64,000 bases of DNA from assembly GCF_903914075.1 (NCBI RefSeq), contig NZ_CAIWNQ010000009.1, forward strand, positions 1 through 64,000, in the 5' to 3' direction. The DNA comes from Ruegeria sp. THAF57. Its GTDB lineage: Bacteria; Pseudomonadota; Alphaproteobacteria; Rhodobacterales; Rhodobacteraceae. Position 1 is the first letter of the stretch. Each line of letters starts with the position of its first letter. This document shows positions 1 to 7,481 of this stretch, piece after piece. Under the pieces are notes generated by a model. It worked only from the letters and a program-made list of their open reading frames with translations, had not been told where the DNA came from and did no database searches. The translations under genes were made by a program, and so were the position numbers.

Positions 1-84
1 CTCGCGCAAAAAACCAGACAACAACGTCCGACCCTCAACCTCACCGCTCACAGCTACGCCGTTCACAGTCATCGAAATCTTCAT
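1..84 (-). CDS. CoxS-like 2Fe-2S small subunit of a molybdenum hydroxylase (N-terminal fragment)
   Basis: This gene runs off the left edge; only the first 28 codons are present. The start ATG lies at 84-82, preceded on the minus strand by a strong GGGAGG site. The visible peptide (MKISMTVNG, then GEVEGRTLLSGFLRE) matches the N-terminus of small [2Fe-2S] subunits of CO-dehydrogenase/xanthine-oxidase-type enzymes, where a beta-grasp strand precedes the ferredoxin-type cysteines. It lies 27 bp downstream of a coxG-like gene on the same strand, so the two probably form one operon continuing beyond the window. In a PQQ-alcohol cluster an aldehyde-oxidising member of this family is plausible. The substrate is inference, because the catalytic subunit is not visible. 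Confidence 0.7.
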   Translation of the reverse strand, partial: MKISMTVNGVAVSGEVEGRTLLSGFLRE

Positions 85-111
85 CAGATTTTCCTCCCTG
101 TAATACTCAGC

Positions 112-669
112 TCAACCACCGATCAGGCGCTTGAGCCATCCTTTCTTCTCTTCGGTTTGCGCGTCAGCTTGAGCAGGCTCAGGCGTGGCCGCGGGTTGCG
201 GCGCAGCGTCTGCTGTTTCGAGCTGAGGCTCTTCTTCAACGACATTCTGGAAGTTCTCAAAGAACTGGTCGGCCATTTTCTTGGCCACGCCGTCAATGAC
301 CCGCCCACCTAACTGGGCAAGCTTTCCACCCACGCGCGCATCGACATTGTAGGACAGCAACGTGCCTTCCGGAACGTCAGACAGAGTGACATCTGCGGCA
401 CCCTTGGCAAAACCGGCGGCCCCCCCTTTGCCTTCACCCGACAACTTGACGCTTTCCTGATTGACCATGTCAGACAGGGTCACTTCACCCTTGAAAGTCG
501 CCTTTACCGGGCCGACTTTCTGTACCACCGTAGCAGCAAAGCCGTCCTCTGCCGTTCCTGACATTTCTTTGCAGCCGGGGACACATTCTTTCAGAACATC
601 GGCTGATAACAAAGATTCCCAGACCTTGGAACGTGGCGCCGCGATGACGCGACTGTCATGAAGTTCCAT
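112..669 (-). CDS. CoxG-like SRPBCC-fold carbon monoxide dehydrogenase subunit G family protein
   Basis: This 185-residue protein has a typical CoxG/SRPBCC pattern: the N-terminal stretch VIAAPRSKVWESL (ligand-cavity helix), then VLKECVPGCKEM, then KGAADVTLSDVPEGT and a C-terminal helix with GGRVIDGVAKKMADQFF. It is followed by a low-complexity Ala/Pro/Glu linker and a basic end (KKGWLKRLIGG) that may form a membrane-binding tail, as described for CoxG of CO dehydrogenase. A GGAGGG site precedes the ATG at 669. It is upstream of the coxS-like gene. CoxG proteins are thought to help membrane recruitment or maturation of molybdenum hydroxylases. The family call is firm; which oxidase it serves is not shown. 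Confidence 0.85.
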   Translation of the reverse strand: MELHDSRVIAAPRSKVWESLLSADVLKECVPGCKEMSGTAEDGFAATVVQKVGPVKATFKGEVTLSDMVNQESVKLSGEGKGGAAGFAKGAADVTLSDVPEGTLLSYNVDARVGGKLAQLGGRVIDGVAKKMADQFFENFQNVVEEEPQLETADAAPQPAATPEPAQADAQTEEKKGWLKRLIGG

Positions 670-740
670 GTCATTCCCTCCAGTATTTTTCGTTAAGTTA
701 AGCGGTGATCCACCTGGTGCCTATAAGACCTTGGGTGTAG

Positions 741-1637
741 TCACCGAAGTTTCGGTGGCGAATGAGTCAGGCCGTGCGTCTCAAAAATCTGCTCGATCCG
801 GCCATCCTGAAGCGCCGCATAAATCGCGTCATCCACTGCGTAGCTGAGACCGCGATAAGCGAAGTGAACTGCTACGCCGCTGGTCCAGGTGCTGACCGCA
901 AAGCCGGGCAGGGGCGGGGTGTGAACATCCAATTCGGGTGTCAAACCAGCCTCAAGCTGGGCGCGTGGTCCCATGGACGCCATGGTTTCGCCTGCTGCCA
1001 ATGCCTCCATCGCAAGCCCTGCTGTTGGAAAACGGCGCACATTTTGCGCAAGCTGACCGCCCGGAAAGGCCGACAGATAGAAATCGGCAATCGAGTCATT
1101 TTCGACCGCGACCGTGTCAAAACGGAAATAGGCAGGGACCGGCGGGTCATCAGGATACGCATCCTTACGATAGGCGATGGCTATTTCTTCGTCGTGATAC
1201 TGACCGGTGAACACAACCTGTTCCACGCGACAGGCAAATTCGCTGTCGTAAGGAATGTGCAGCATCACATTGGCCACGCGCCCGTTGATCAGGGGGCCTT
1301 TCCAGATCCAGTTGCGTAGATCGGCCTCAAGGTTTTCCCCGGCGGCGACCAGATTGAACCTGGCCTCGACGCCCAAGTCATCTGCAATCAGTTTGCCGAT
1401 ATCAATATCGACGCCCTGTATCTGGCCGTCTTTCTCAAAGGACCAAGGTGCAAAGTCTTCGTAAGCTGCGAACTCGATATATCCGCGCTCGACAATCGTA
1501 TCGAGATCGGCCCCGACAATATCCCGGCTTGCATTCTGAGGTTTAGGTTGGGGCACATGATCCTCACACCTGGCCGATACCGTTCCGGCGGAAAGGGTTG
1601 CGGCCAACAGGGAGAAAACGAAAAGGTGTTTGATCAT
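741..1637 (-). CDS. Quinoprotein-dehydrogenase-associated periplasmic binding protein (MoxJ/XoxJ-like)
   Basis: This 298-residue protein has a Sec signal peptide (MIKHLFVFSLLAATLSAGTVSA) and a bacterial solute-binding-protein family 3 fold, seen in IEFAAYEDFAPWSFEKDG and QGVDIDIGKLIADDLG. Such proteins next to PQQ alcohol dehydrogenases (MoxJ, XoxJ) are thought to assist maturation or activation of the quinoprotein rather than to import nutrients. It starts 17 bp after the cytochrome c gene on the same strand, forming a two-gene operon transcribed away from the main PQQ cluster. The assignment to the quinoprotein-associated subgroup rests on fold and neighbourhood. The ligand, if there is one, is unknown. 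Confidence 0.8.
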   Translation of the reverse strand: MIKHLFVFSLLAATLSAGTVSARCEDHVPQPKPQNASRDIVGADLDTIVERGYIEFAAYEDFAPWSFEKDGQIQGVDIDIGKLIADDLGVEARFNLVAAGENLEADLRNWIWKGPLINGRVANVMLHIPYDSEFACRVEQVVFTGQYHDEEIAIAYRKDAYPDDPPVPAYFRFDTVAVENDSIADFYLSAFPGGQLAQNVRRFPTAGLAMEALAAGETMASMGPRAQLEAGLTPELDVHTPPLPGFAVSTWTSGVAVHFAYRGLSYAVDDAIYAALQDGRIEQIFETHGLTHSPPKLR

Positions 1638-1654
1638 GTGCCCACTTTGCTGCG

Positions 1655-2335
1655 CTATTGCGCGGCAGACAATCCGATAGTCAATTGTTCGGCAGCTTCG
1701 GCAAAATCCGGGTTCTCGCCCGAGATCAGAACCGCAGCCCGCAAAGCGACGCTGTCAGCGACCGGAGCACCCGAACCCGTTTCGATCGTTTCAGCGATCT
1801 CATGGAGTTCGGACTTCAACGCCTCTGCGTCGCCTTCTCCGCCACCTGCCATATTGGTGAGAGTGTCGCGGATTTCCTTCAGGCGCCCGGCGTGATCTTC
1901 CAGCGCGCCGTCGTCGGGGCGCGTTTCAATATAAGTCCGTATGGCCCAGGCTGCTTTCTGCCCCAGCAGTTCGCCGAACGCGGGCATCTTTGTGATCCCG
2001 TTTTGGGTGTAACCGTCGCGGAAGCGTTCGACGTACCATTCGTCACCGTATTCTTCGGCCTCCAGATAGCGCAGATCAGGCGCCAAACCGCCGGAAACCA
2101 CTCCAAGACCGTGACAGCGCGCACAGTTCTGATTGTATCCGGAATCACCGATTTCGATCGCCGCTTGCCACACCTCTTCTCCCTTGTCGCGGTAAGGGTT
2201 TTCGATCAGCCATTCGTCGCCCACCTCGGGCAGGGCGTCGGTGTTGACGGGTTGCGGGGCGACATCGCCATGAGCCAGTGCCATGCCTCCAGCGGCGACG
2301 GCGCCCAGAACAGCACTTAAAAAAACTAGACGCAT
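1655..2335 (-). CDS. Periplasmic cytochrome c of the PQQ alcohol dehydrogenase system (PedF-like c550)
   Basis: I placed the start at the ATG at 2335, giving 226 residues. It has an AGGAGG site just upstream and is followed at once by a signal peptide (MRLVFLSAVLGAVAAGGMALA); longer in-frame openings have neither. The single haem-binding CARCH is at residues 71-75, and KMPAFGELL supplies the probable axial methionine. The C-terminal third is helical and acidic. This layout matches the cytochrome c550 that accepts electrons from PQQ ethanol dehydrogenases (PedF/ExaB type). It is divergently transcribed from the binding-protein gene at 2494, so the 158-bp gap probably carries promoters for both arms of the island. 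Confidence 0.85.
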   Translation of the reverse strand: MRLVFLSAVLGAVAAGGMALAHGDVAPQPVNTDALPEVGDEWLIENPYRDKGEEVWQAAIEIGDSGYNQNCARCHGLGVVSGGLAPDLRYLEAEEYGDEWYVERFRDGYTQNGITKMPAFGELLGQKAAWAIRTYIETRPDDGALEDHAGRLKEIRDTLTNMAGGGEGDAEALKSELHEIAETIETGSGAPVADSVALRAAVLISGENPDFAEAAEQLTIGLSAAQ

Positions 2336-2493
2336 CCTATCCTCCTTTACGATGCTTTTCCCGGTCATAGCGCAGGGGGAATCAGCGGGAAATTCGACCT
2401 TGGTTGCAGATCGGGCCAATGCTGCGACTAAGGTCCAATGGTGCCAAACCAAATCGGTGTTTTTATTTGAACTGCCTGGGAGGAGGCATGGGA

Positions 2494-3660
2494 ATGAAGA
2501 CTTGTCTGAGTGTTGTTGCGGCATTGATAACGTTGCCAGGTGTGGTTTTGGCCGAGGTTGCAATCTCGGTTACTTACCTGCAGCTTCAAGTTCCGCGCCC
2601 GCCGGTTTTGTCGAACCTCGACCCGCTGCCTGACGATCTGGGTATGGCCGGTGCTGAACTGGGCTTGGCGGACAATCTGACAACGGCGAAGTTTCTCGGC
2701 CATAAGTATAAACTTACAGTCGTGGCCGTGCCTGAAGGCGAGGACTGGCTGAGTGCCGCACGGACTGCACTAAATGAAACACCATTTGTGATTCTGGATG
2801 CGCCTGCGCAGGCGCAAATGGACGTCGCGGATTTGCCCGAAGCGTCATCGGCCATATTGTTCAACGCCTCTGCACCGGATTTGTTGATCCGAGAGGAGGA
2901 GTGCCGCGCAAATCTATTGCACACGCTGCCTTCTGATGTGATGCGAACCGATGCCCTGGCGCAATTTCTGGTAAAGCGTCGATGGGACGATCTGGCTTTG
3001 ATTGCAGGTGAACATCCTGGTGATTTGGATTTTGCGGCGGCTTTAAAGCGATCGTTGCAGAAGTTCCGCCTTGAGCTGAAGGCGGAAAAAACGTGGACTT
3101 TTGATGCCGACCTTCGGCGTAATGCGTCGCAAGAAGTGCCTCTATTTACGCAGGATTTTGGTGATTATGACGTATTGCTGGTTGCCGATGAACTGGGCGA
3201 TTTTGGCCGTTATATTCCGTTCAACACGTGGGAGCCCAGACCGGTAGCGGGTTCCGAAGGGCTGAAGCCAGTGACATGGTCACGCGTGGTCGAGCAATGG
3301 GGCGCGGTCCAGATGCAGAACAGATTCGTTGATCAATCGGGACGGGCAATGATGCCCAAGGACTATGCCGCATGGGCAGCGTTCCGGTCCCTGGGTGAGG
3401 CGATAACGCGCACCAACTCGGCTGACCCTGCTGTTTTGCGGTCATATCTGCTGTCGGATGACTTTGAACTTGCGGGGTTCAAGGGGCGCCCGATGAACTT
3501 TCGCGCATGGAACGGTCAGCTGCGCCAACCCATCCCTCTGGTGACGGATCGCGCCGTGGTTGCAATGGCGCCGCTTGAGGGGTTCCTTCATCAGCGCACC
3601 GAACTAGACACGCTGGGAATCGATCAAGGCGAAAGCCAGTGCCAGGCGTTTAAGGAGTAA
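2494..3660 (+). CDS. ABC transporter substrate-binding protein of the PQQ-alcohol-dehydrogenase system
   Basis: This 388-residue periplasmic protein starts with the signal peptide MKTCLSVVAALITLPGVVLA. I chose the ATG at 2494 over the one at 2488 because AGGAGG at 2481-2486 is seven bases away, while 2488 is too close. The body resembles type I periplasmic binding proteins of the branched-chain-amino-acid/amide family: a two-lobed arrangement with FLVKRRWDDLALIAGEHPGD and YDVLLVADELGDFGRYIPF. It opens an operon with a beta-propeller protein, a small periplasmic protein and an ABC ATPase/permease pair. That arrangement is recurrent beside PQQ alcohol dehydrogenases. The transported substrate is unknown. 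Confidence 0.82.
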   Translation: MKTCLSVVAALITLPGVVLAEVAISVTYLQLQVPRPPVLSNLDPLPDDLGMAGAELGLADNLTTAKFLGHKYKLTVVAVPEGEDWLSAARTALNETPFVILDAPAQAQMDVADLPEASSAILFNASAPDLLIREEECRANLLHTLPSDVMRTDALAQFLVKRRWDDLALIAGEHPGDLDFAAALKRSLQKFRLELKAEKTWTFDADLRRNASQEVPLFTQDFGDYDVLLVADELGDFGRYIPFNTWEPRPVAGSEGLKPVTWSRVVEQWGAVQMQNRFVDQSGRAMMPKDYAAWAAFRSLGEAITRTNSADPAVLRSYLLSDDFELAGFKGRPMNFRAWNGQLRQPIPLVTDRAVVAMAPLEGFLHQRTELDTLGIDQGESQCQAFKE

Positions 3661-3665
3661 TTTCT

Positions 3666-4628
3666 ATGAGACTGACTGCAATTGCTGCCGCACTAACCAT
3701 CTGCACCCCTGTTGCGGCGGATGAGATTTGGATCAGCAACGAGAAGGACGACACGCTCAGTGTTATTGATATCGACACGCTTGAGGTAATTCGCACCATC
3801 GAAACCGGAGAGCGTCCGCGGGGGATTACGTTCTCCAAGGATTTTTCGGTTTTGTACATCTGCGCCTCTGACAGTGACGCAGTACAGGTCATGGATCCGG
3901 AAACCGGTGAAATATTGCATGACCTGCCCTCGGGTGAGGACCCGGAACAGTTTGTACTGCATCCGAACGACCGTCATCTTTACATCGCAAACGAAGATGA
4001 CGCGATTACAACGGTTGTCGATACGGAATCCCGTGAGGTCATTGCACAGATTGATGTAGGGATTGAGCCCGAAGGAATGGCGGTGTCACCGGACGGGAAG
4101 ATCGCAATTACCACCTCGGAAACGACCAATATGGCCCATTGGATCGACACCGAAACGCAGGAGCTTTTCGCCAATACATTGGTTGATTCACGCCCTCGCC
4201 ACGCGGAATTCGTCAAGGACGGAACCGAGCTGTGGGTGAGTTCAGAAATTGGCGGCACCATCACTGTGTTTGACGTCGAAACCCAGACCGAAAAAGCCAA
4301 GATCGAATTCGAAGTTGAAGGTGTCCATCCGGACCGCGTTCAGCCCGTGGGGTTTGAATTGTCCGAAGGTGATGAAACGGCTTTTGTCGCGCTGGGGCCG
4401 TCAAACCATGTCGCGGCAGTGAATGCCGAAACTTATGAAGTCGAGGATTACATCCTTGTCGGCCGCCGTGTCTGGCACATGGACTTCAATGCCGACAAGT
4501 CGTTGCTGTTCACGACGAATGGTGTGTCAGGGGATGTAACCGTGATCGATGTCGCCAAGCGCGAGCCTGTCAAAACGATCAAGGTTGGTCGGTTCCCCTG
4601 GGGCGCTGCTTTCCGCCCAACCAACTGA
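3666..4628 (+). CDS. PQQ-catabolism-associated YncE-like beta-propeller protein
   Basis: This 320-residue secreted protein (signal peptide MRLTAIAAALTICTPVAA) is built from about seven repeats of the YVTN/YncE kind, e.g. ISNEKDDTLSVIDIDTLEVIRTI, IANEDDAITTVVDTESREVIAQI and TTNGVSGDVTVIDVAKREPVKTI. These are the hallmark of periplasmic beta-propellers found beside PQQ-dependent dehydrogenases. It begins six bases after the preceding stop, so the two are probably co-transcribed. A role as a scaffold or sensor in quinoprotein-linked oxidation is inferred from genomic association only; no catalytic residues are evident. Confidence 0.85.
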   Translation: MRLTAIAAALTICTPVAADEIWISNEKDDTLSVIDIDTLEVIRTIETGERPRGITFSKDFSVLYICASDSDAVQVMDPETGEILHDLPSGEDPEQFVLHPNDRHLYIANEDDAITTVVDTESREVIAQIDVGIEPEGMAVSPDGKIAITTSETTNMAHWIDTETQELFANTLVDSRPRHAEFVKDGTELWVSSEIGGTITVFDVETQTEKAKIEFEVEGVHPDRVQPVGFELSEGDETAFVALGPSNHVAAVNAETYEVEDYILVGRRVWHMDFNADKSLLFTTNGVSGDVTVIDVAKREPVKTIKVGRFPWGAAFRPTN

Positions 4629-4649
4629 ACAATTGTAGGAGAACTTGAA

Positions 4650-5102
4650 ATGAAGCGACTGGTACATGTGGCAGCCCTGCTTGCTTTGGCGTTGCCGACA
4701 ACAGCCTTGGCCGACGACGATGATGACGATAACGGCTTTGGTCTTGCCGGTTTGCTTTCGGCAAAGAACAAGGAAGACCTGCCACCAATTATCTTGTCGG
4801 CAGGGGAACCTTTGGCAGACGCCCCTTGGGAGCTGAAATCAGGCACCTATTACGAGTTTGAAATTCAAGGCGACGGCAGTCAGGAACTGGCAATTGTCGG
4901 GCCCGAGTTCTTTCGGGCAATCTGGGTCGACGAAATCGTGGTCGAGGGGCTTGAGATCCGACCGCTGGGTGTTGATTCAATCGAGTTTGACGAAGCCGGA
5001 GAGATGGAAATAGGTTTTGTCGCTATCAAACCTGGCAGCTACTATCTGAAAGTGCCGGGCAGTACCGGCGAAACACAGAGGCTGGAGATTACCATTAAGT
5101 GA
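4650..5102 (+). CDS. Small secreted protein of the PQQ cluster, function unknown
   Basis: This 150-residue protein has a signal peptide (MKRLVHVAALLALALPTTALA) followed by an acidic DDDDDD run. The remainder looks like an all-beta domain (GTYYEFEIQGDGSQELAIVG, VEGLEIRPLGVDSIEFDEAGEM, IKPGSYYLKVPG). I do not recognise a named family. The overall shape recalls small periplasmic cupredoxin-like proteins, but no copper-ligand set is obvious. It sits between the propeller gene and the ABC ATPase, and its TGA overlaps the ATPase ATG (TGATG), so translation is likely coupled. The function is probably tied to the ABC system. Confidence 0.7.
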   Translation: MKRLVHVAALLALALPTTALADDDDDDNGFGLAGLLSAKNKEDLPPIILSAGEPLADAPWELKSGTYYEFEIQGDGSQELAIVGPEFFRAIWVDEIVVEGLEIRPLGVDSIEFDEAGEMEIGFVAIKPGSYYLKVPGSTGETQRLEITIK

Positions 5103-5818
5103 TGGGGCTTTCAGTCCGAAATGTCAGCTACGCCTATGGCGAAAAACGCGCTTTGGATGATGTGAGCTTTCACGTTTCCCCAGGCGCGTTTTGCGCGTTG
5201 CTGGGGCCAAACGGCGCGGGAAAATCAACGTTGTTTTCCCTTTTGACGCGTTTGATGACTACAACTGGCGGGATGATCGAGATTGCGGGTTTCGACATTT
5301 CGAAACACCCGCGTCAAGCTTTGGCTCAGATTGGTGTAGTCTTTCAGCAGCCCACTCTGGATTTGGATCTGACCGTCCGCCGAAACCTCAGCTATTTCGC
5401 GGCTCTTCACGGGTTATCAGGCAGAGAAGCCGAAAGCCGGATCGAAGCCGCGCTCGAGCGTCTGGACATGGCAGAACGCATTGCGGAACGTGCGCGTGAT
5501 CTTAACGGGGGGCATCGCCGAAGGCTGGAAATAGCCCGGTGCTTGATCCATTCGCCATCCGTTTTGTTGCTGGATGAGCCAACCGTCGGGTTGGATGCTG
5601 CCGCCCGAACCGCGATTACAAAACACGTTCATGACCTGTCCGCGCAGGAAGGCATGACCGTATTGTGGGCCACGCATCTGACGGACGAGATTTCCCTGGA
5701 TGATCAGGTCGCCATCCTTCACAAAGGACGCCTTTTGCAACAGGGCTCAAGCCACGAAATTACGAATGGCGCGCCTTTGAAGGACGTTTTCTTGTCGATG
5801 ACCGGGGCCGAGGCATGA
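5102..5818 (+). CDS. ABC transporter ATP-binding subunit, PQQ alcohol dehydrogenase system
   Basis: This 238-residue ABC ATPase has Walker A GPNGAGKST, Q-loop VVFQQ, Walker B SVLLLDEP and switch histidine WATH. The signature motif is unusual: LNGGHRRR in place of LSGGQ(Q)RR, so Ser and Gln are both changed, as happens in some members of the PQQ-linked subgroup. The start is the ATG at 5102, which overlaps the previous stop; a GTG three bases earlier is the alternative. The gene overlaps the permease gene by four bases. The pair belongs to the ABC-2/DRA family, which usually exports lipids, drugs or polysaccharides. Confidence 0.88.
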   Translation: MGLSVRNVSYAYGEKRALDDVSFHVSPGAFCALLGPNGAGKSTLFSLLTRLMTTTGGMIEIAGFDISKHPRQALAQIGVVFQQPTLDLDLTVRRNLSYFAALHGLSGREAESRIEAALERLDMAERIAERARDLNGGHRRRLEIARCLIHSPSVLLLDEPTVGLDAAARTAITKHVHDLSAQEGMTVLWATHLTDEISLDDQVAILHKGRLLQQGSSHEITNGAPLKDVFLSMTGAEA

Positions 5819-6606
5819 GGGCTGGCCTGATCGCACTTTGGGCAATCCTGTTGCGCGAGGCCTTGCGTTTTGTTCGACAGCGCAGCCGGTTCATCGCAGC
5901 ATTGATACGCCCTTTGGTCTGGCTAATTGTTTTTGCCGCCGGGTTTCGCGCGGCTTTGGGGCTTTCGATCACGCCGCCATATCAGACCTACATCACCTAC
6001 GAGATTTATATCGTGCCGGGTCTGTGCGGGATGATCCTGCTGTTCAATGGGATGCAAAGCTCTCTGAGTCTTGTTTACGACCGGGAAATGGGCTCGATGC
6101 GTTTGCTTTTGACCAGCCCGTTGCCGCGATGGTGGTTGTTGTTCTGCCGGTTGCTTGCCAGCACGACGATTTCGATTTTGCAGGTCTATACTTTTCTGGC
6201 GGTGGCCGCGATCTATGGCATCGACATGCCGTGGCATGGGTACATCTATGCCTTTCCGGCTTTGATTGTCGGAGGGCTGATGCTGGGTGCCCTTGGGCTG
6301 GCCTTGTCTTCGGCTATCCGGCAGCTTGAGAATTTTGCGGGGGTGATGAACTTTGTCATCTTTCCGATGTTCTTCCTGTCTTCCGCTCTCTATCCGCTAT
6401 GGAAAATGGCTGAAAGTTCCGCATTGCTTAGGGATATCTGTGCCCTCAACCCTTTCACCCATGCCGTTGAACTGATCAGATTTGCACTTTACGGACAGTT
6501 CAATGCCGCTGCATTGGCCTGGACTGTACTTGCCGGGATTGTGTTTCTGGGTCTGGCGCTGTGGGGCTATGATCCATCTCGCGGAATGAAGCGCAAGGCT
6601 GGCTGA
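5815..6606 (+). CDS. ABC-2 type transporter permease, PQQ alcohol dehydrogenase system
   Basis: This 263-residue integral membrane protein has about six hydrophobic segments and the ABC-2 signature region near FVIFPMFFLSSALYPLWKM, followed by LNPFTHAVELIRFALYG. The ATG overlaps the ATPase stop (ATGA), so the two subunits are translationally coupled. ABC-2 permeases of this kind are exporters. Together with the binding protein and propeller upstream it makes a complete ABC set. An export role combined with a periplasmic type I binding protein is an odd mix that recurs in PQQ clusters and remains unexplained. Confidence 0.87.
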   Translation: MRAGLIALWAILLREALRFVRQRSRFIAALIRPLVWLIVFAAGFRAALGLSITPPYQTYITYEIYIVPGLCGMILLFNGMQSSLSLVYDREMGSMRLLLTSPLPRWWLLFCRLLASTTISILQVYTFLAVAAIYGIDMPWHGYIYAFPALIVGGLMLGALGLALSSAIRQLENFAGVMNFVIFPMFFLSSALYPLWKMAESSALLRDICALNPFTHAVELIRFALYGQFNAAALAWTVLAGIVFLGLALWGYDPSRGMKRKAG

Positions 6607-6682
6607 CGTCTTATACGACCACAACACAAGTGAAATGACCTTTGGGATGCGGTACAGTGTCAGGCAAACGGAGGTTTCTGTC

Positions 6683-7225
6683 ATGATCCGAACCGCTTTA
6701 GTTTTCATAGTCCTGACTGCCGCCACGGCTTCGGCTCAGACGGTCGAAGATGAGTATGGAACACTCAATCCTCAAGACACAGGGTGGGGCAGGGTAATGA
6801 GCAACATAGAAAGAGGCGTAACAGATATGACGACCTGCGCCTCGGGCTATTACATGACAAAATCAGGACGCCACGACATGGCAAGGGCACTTTTCAGAAA
6901 ATGTGCAGAGGCTGGGTACACCGGGGCGATGACGTGGATGGGGCAACTGGACAATAATGGGCTGGGTGGTCCTTACGACCCGGACGCCGCGGCAGCTTGG
7001 GACAAACGAGCCGCTGACTTGGGCGATCCCGTTGGCAAGTTCAACTACGGGCTGAATCTGTTGCGGGGTCACGGTGTCGCAAAAAACCTCGAATTGGGCC
7101 GCGCTTACGTGGATGAGGCTGCGGAAGACGGTTTGAAAATAGCGAAGCGCCTTCAGAATTCGGGCTATGATCCGAACGAAGTTACCCCCGACGCAGACGA
7201 GTGGAAATACGCACCGCTATTCTAA
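6683..7225 (+). CDS. Secreted Sel1/TPR-like repeat protein
   Basis: This 180-residue protein starts at the ATG at 6683, where GGAGG sits at the right distance and a signal peptide (MIRTALVFIVLTAATASA) begins; the open frame upstream lacks both. Two Sel1-type repeats are visible (DMARALFRKCAEAGYTGAMTWMGQLDNNG; AAWDKRAADLGDPVGKFNYGLNLLRGHGV), with a possible third. Sel1 repeats mediate protein contacts. The gene lies between the ABC permease and the quinoprotein, in the same direction, which suggests an accessory or assembly role. No enzymatic motif is seen. Confidence 0.75.
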   Translation: MIRTALVFIVLTAATASAQTVEDEYGTLNPQDTGWGRVMSNIERGVTDMTTCASGYYMTKSGRHDMARALFRKCAEAGYTGAMTWMGQLDNNGLGGPYDPDAAAAWDKRAADLGDPVGKFNYGLNLLRGHGVAKNLELGRAYVDEAAEDGLKIAKRLQNSGYDPNEVTPDADEWKYAPLF

Positions 7226-7481
7226 GTATGGTTTTGTTTAATATATTGAAATTTATAAAAAAACACAGAAATGTAACCCCGGAGAGGCCTGCTTCAAGCT
7301 TTTCCAGATAGACATTTGCCCCATGAGAAAAGTTTTGAGCCTGTTGAAATCCACAAAACGCGCCCTACGACCATTGTGCAATTTCACCAAAGCGCCTGCC
7401 CGAGAATAATACCTTCGCCAGCAATCCCGATTTGTCGGAGATTCGGCGCTGAGGAAAGACACAAGTCTAGGGAGGACACCG

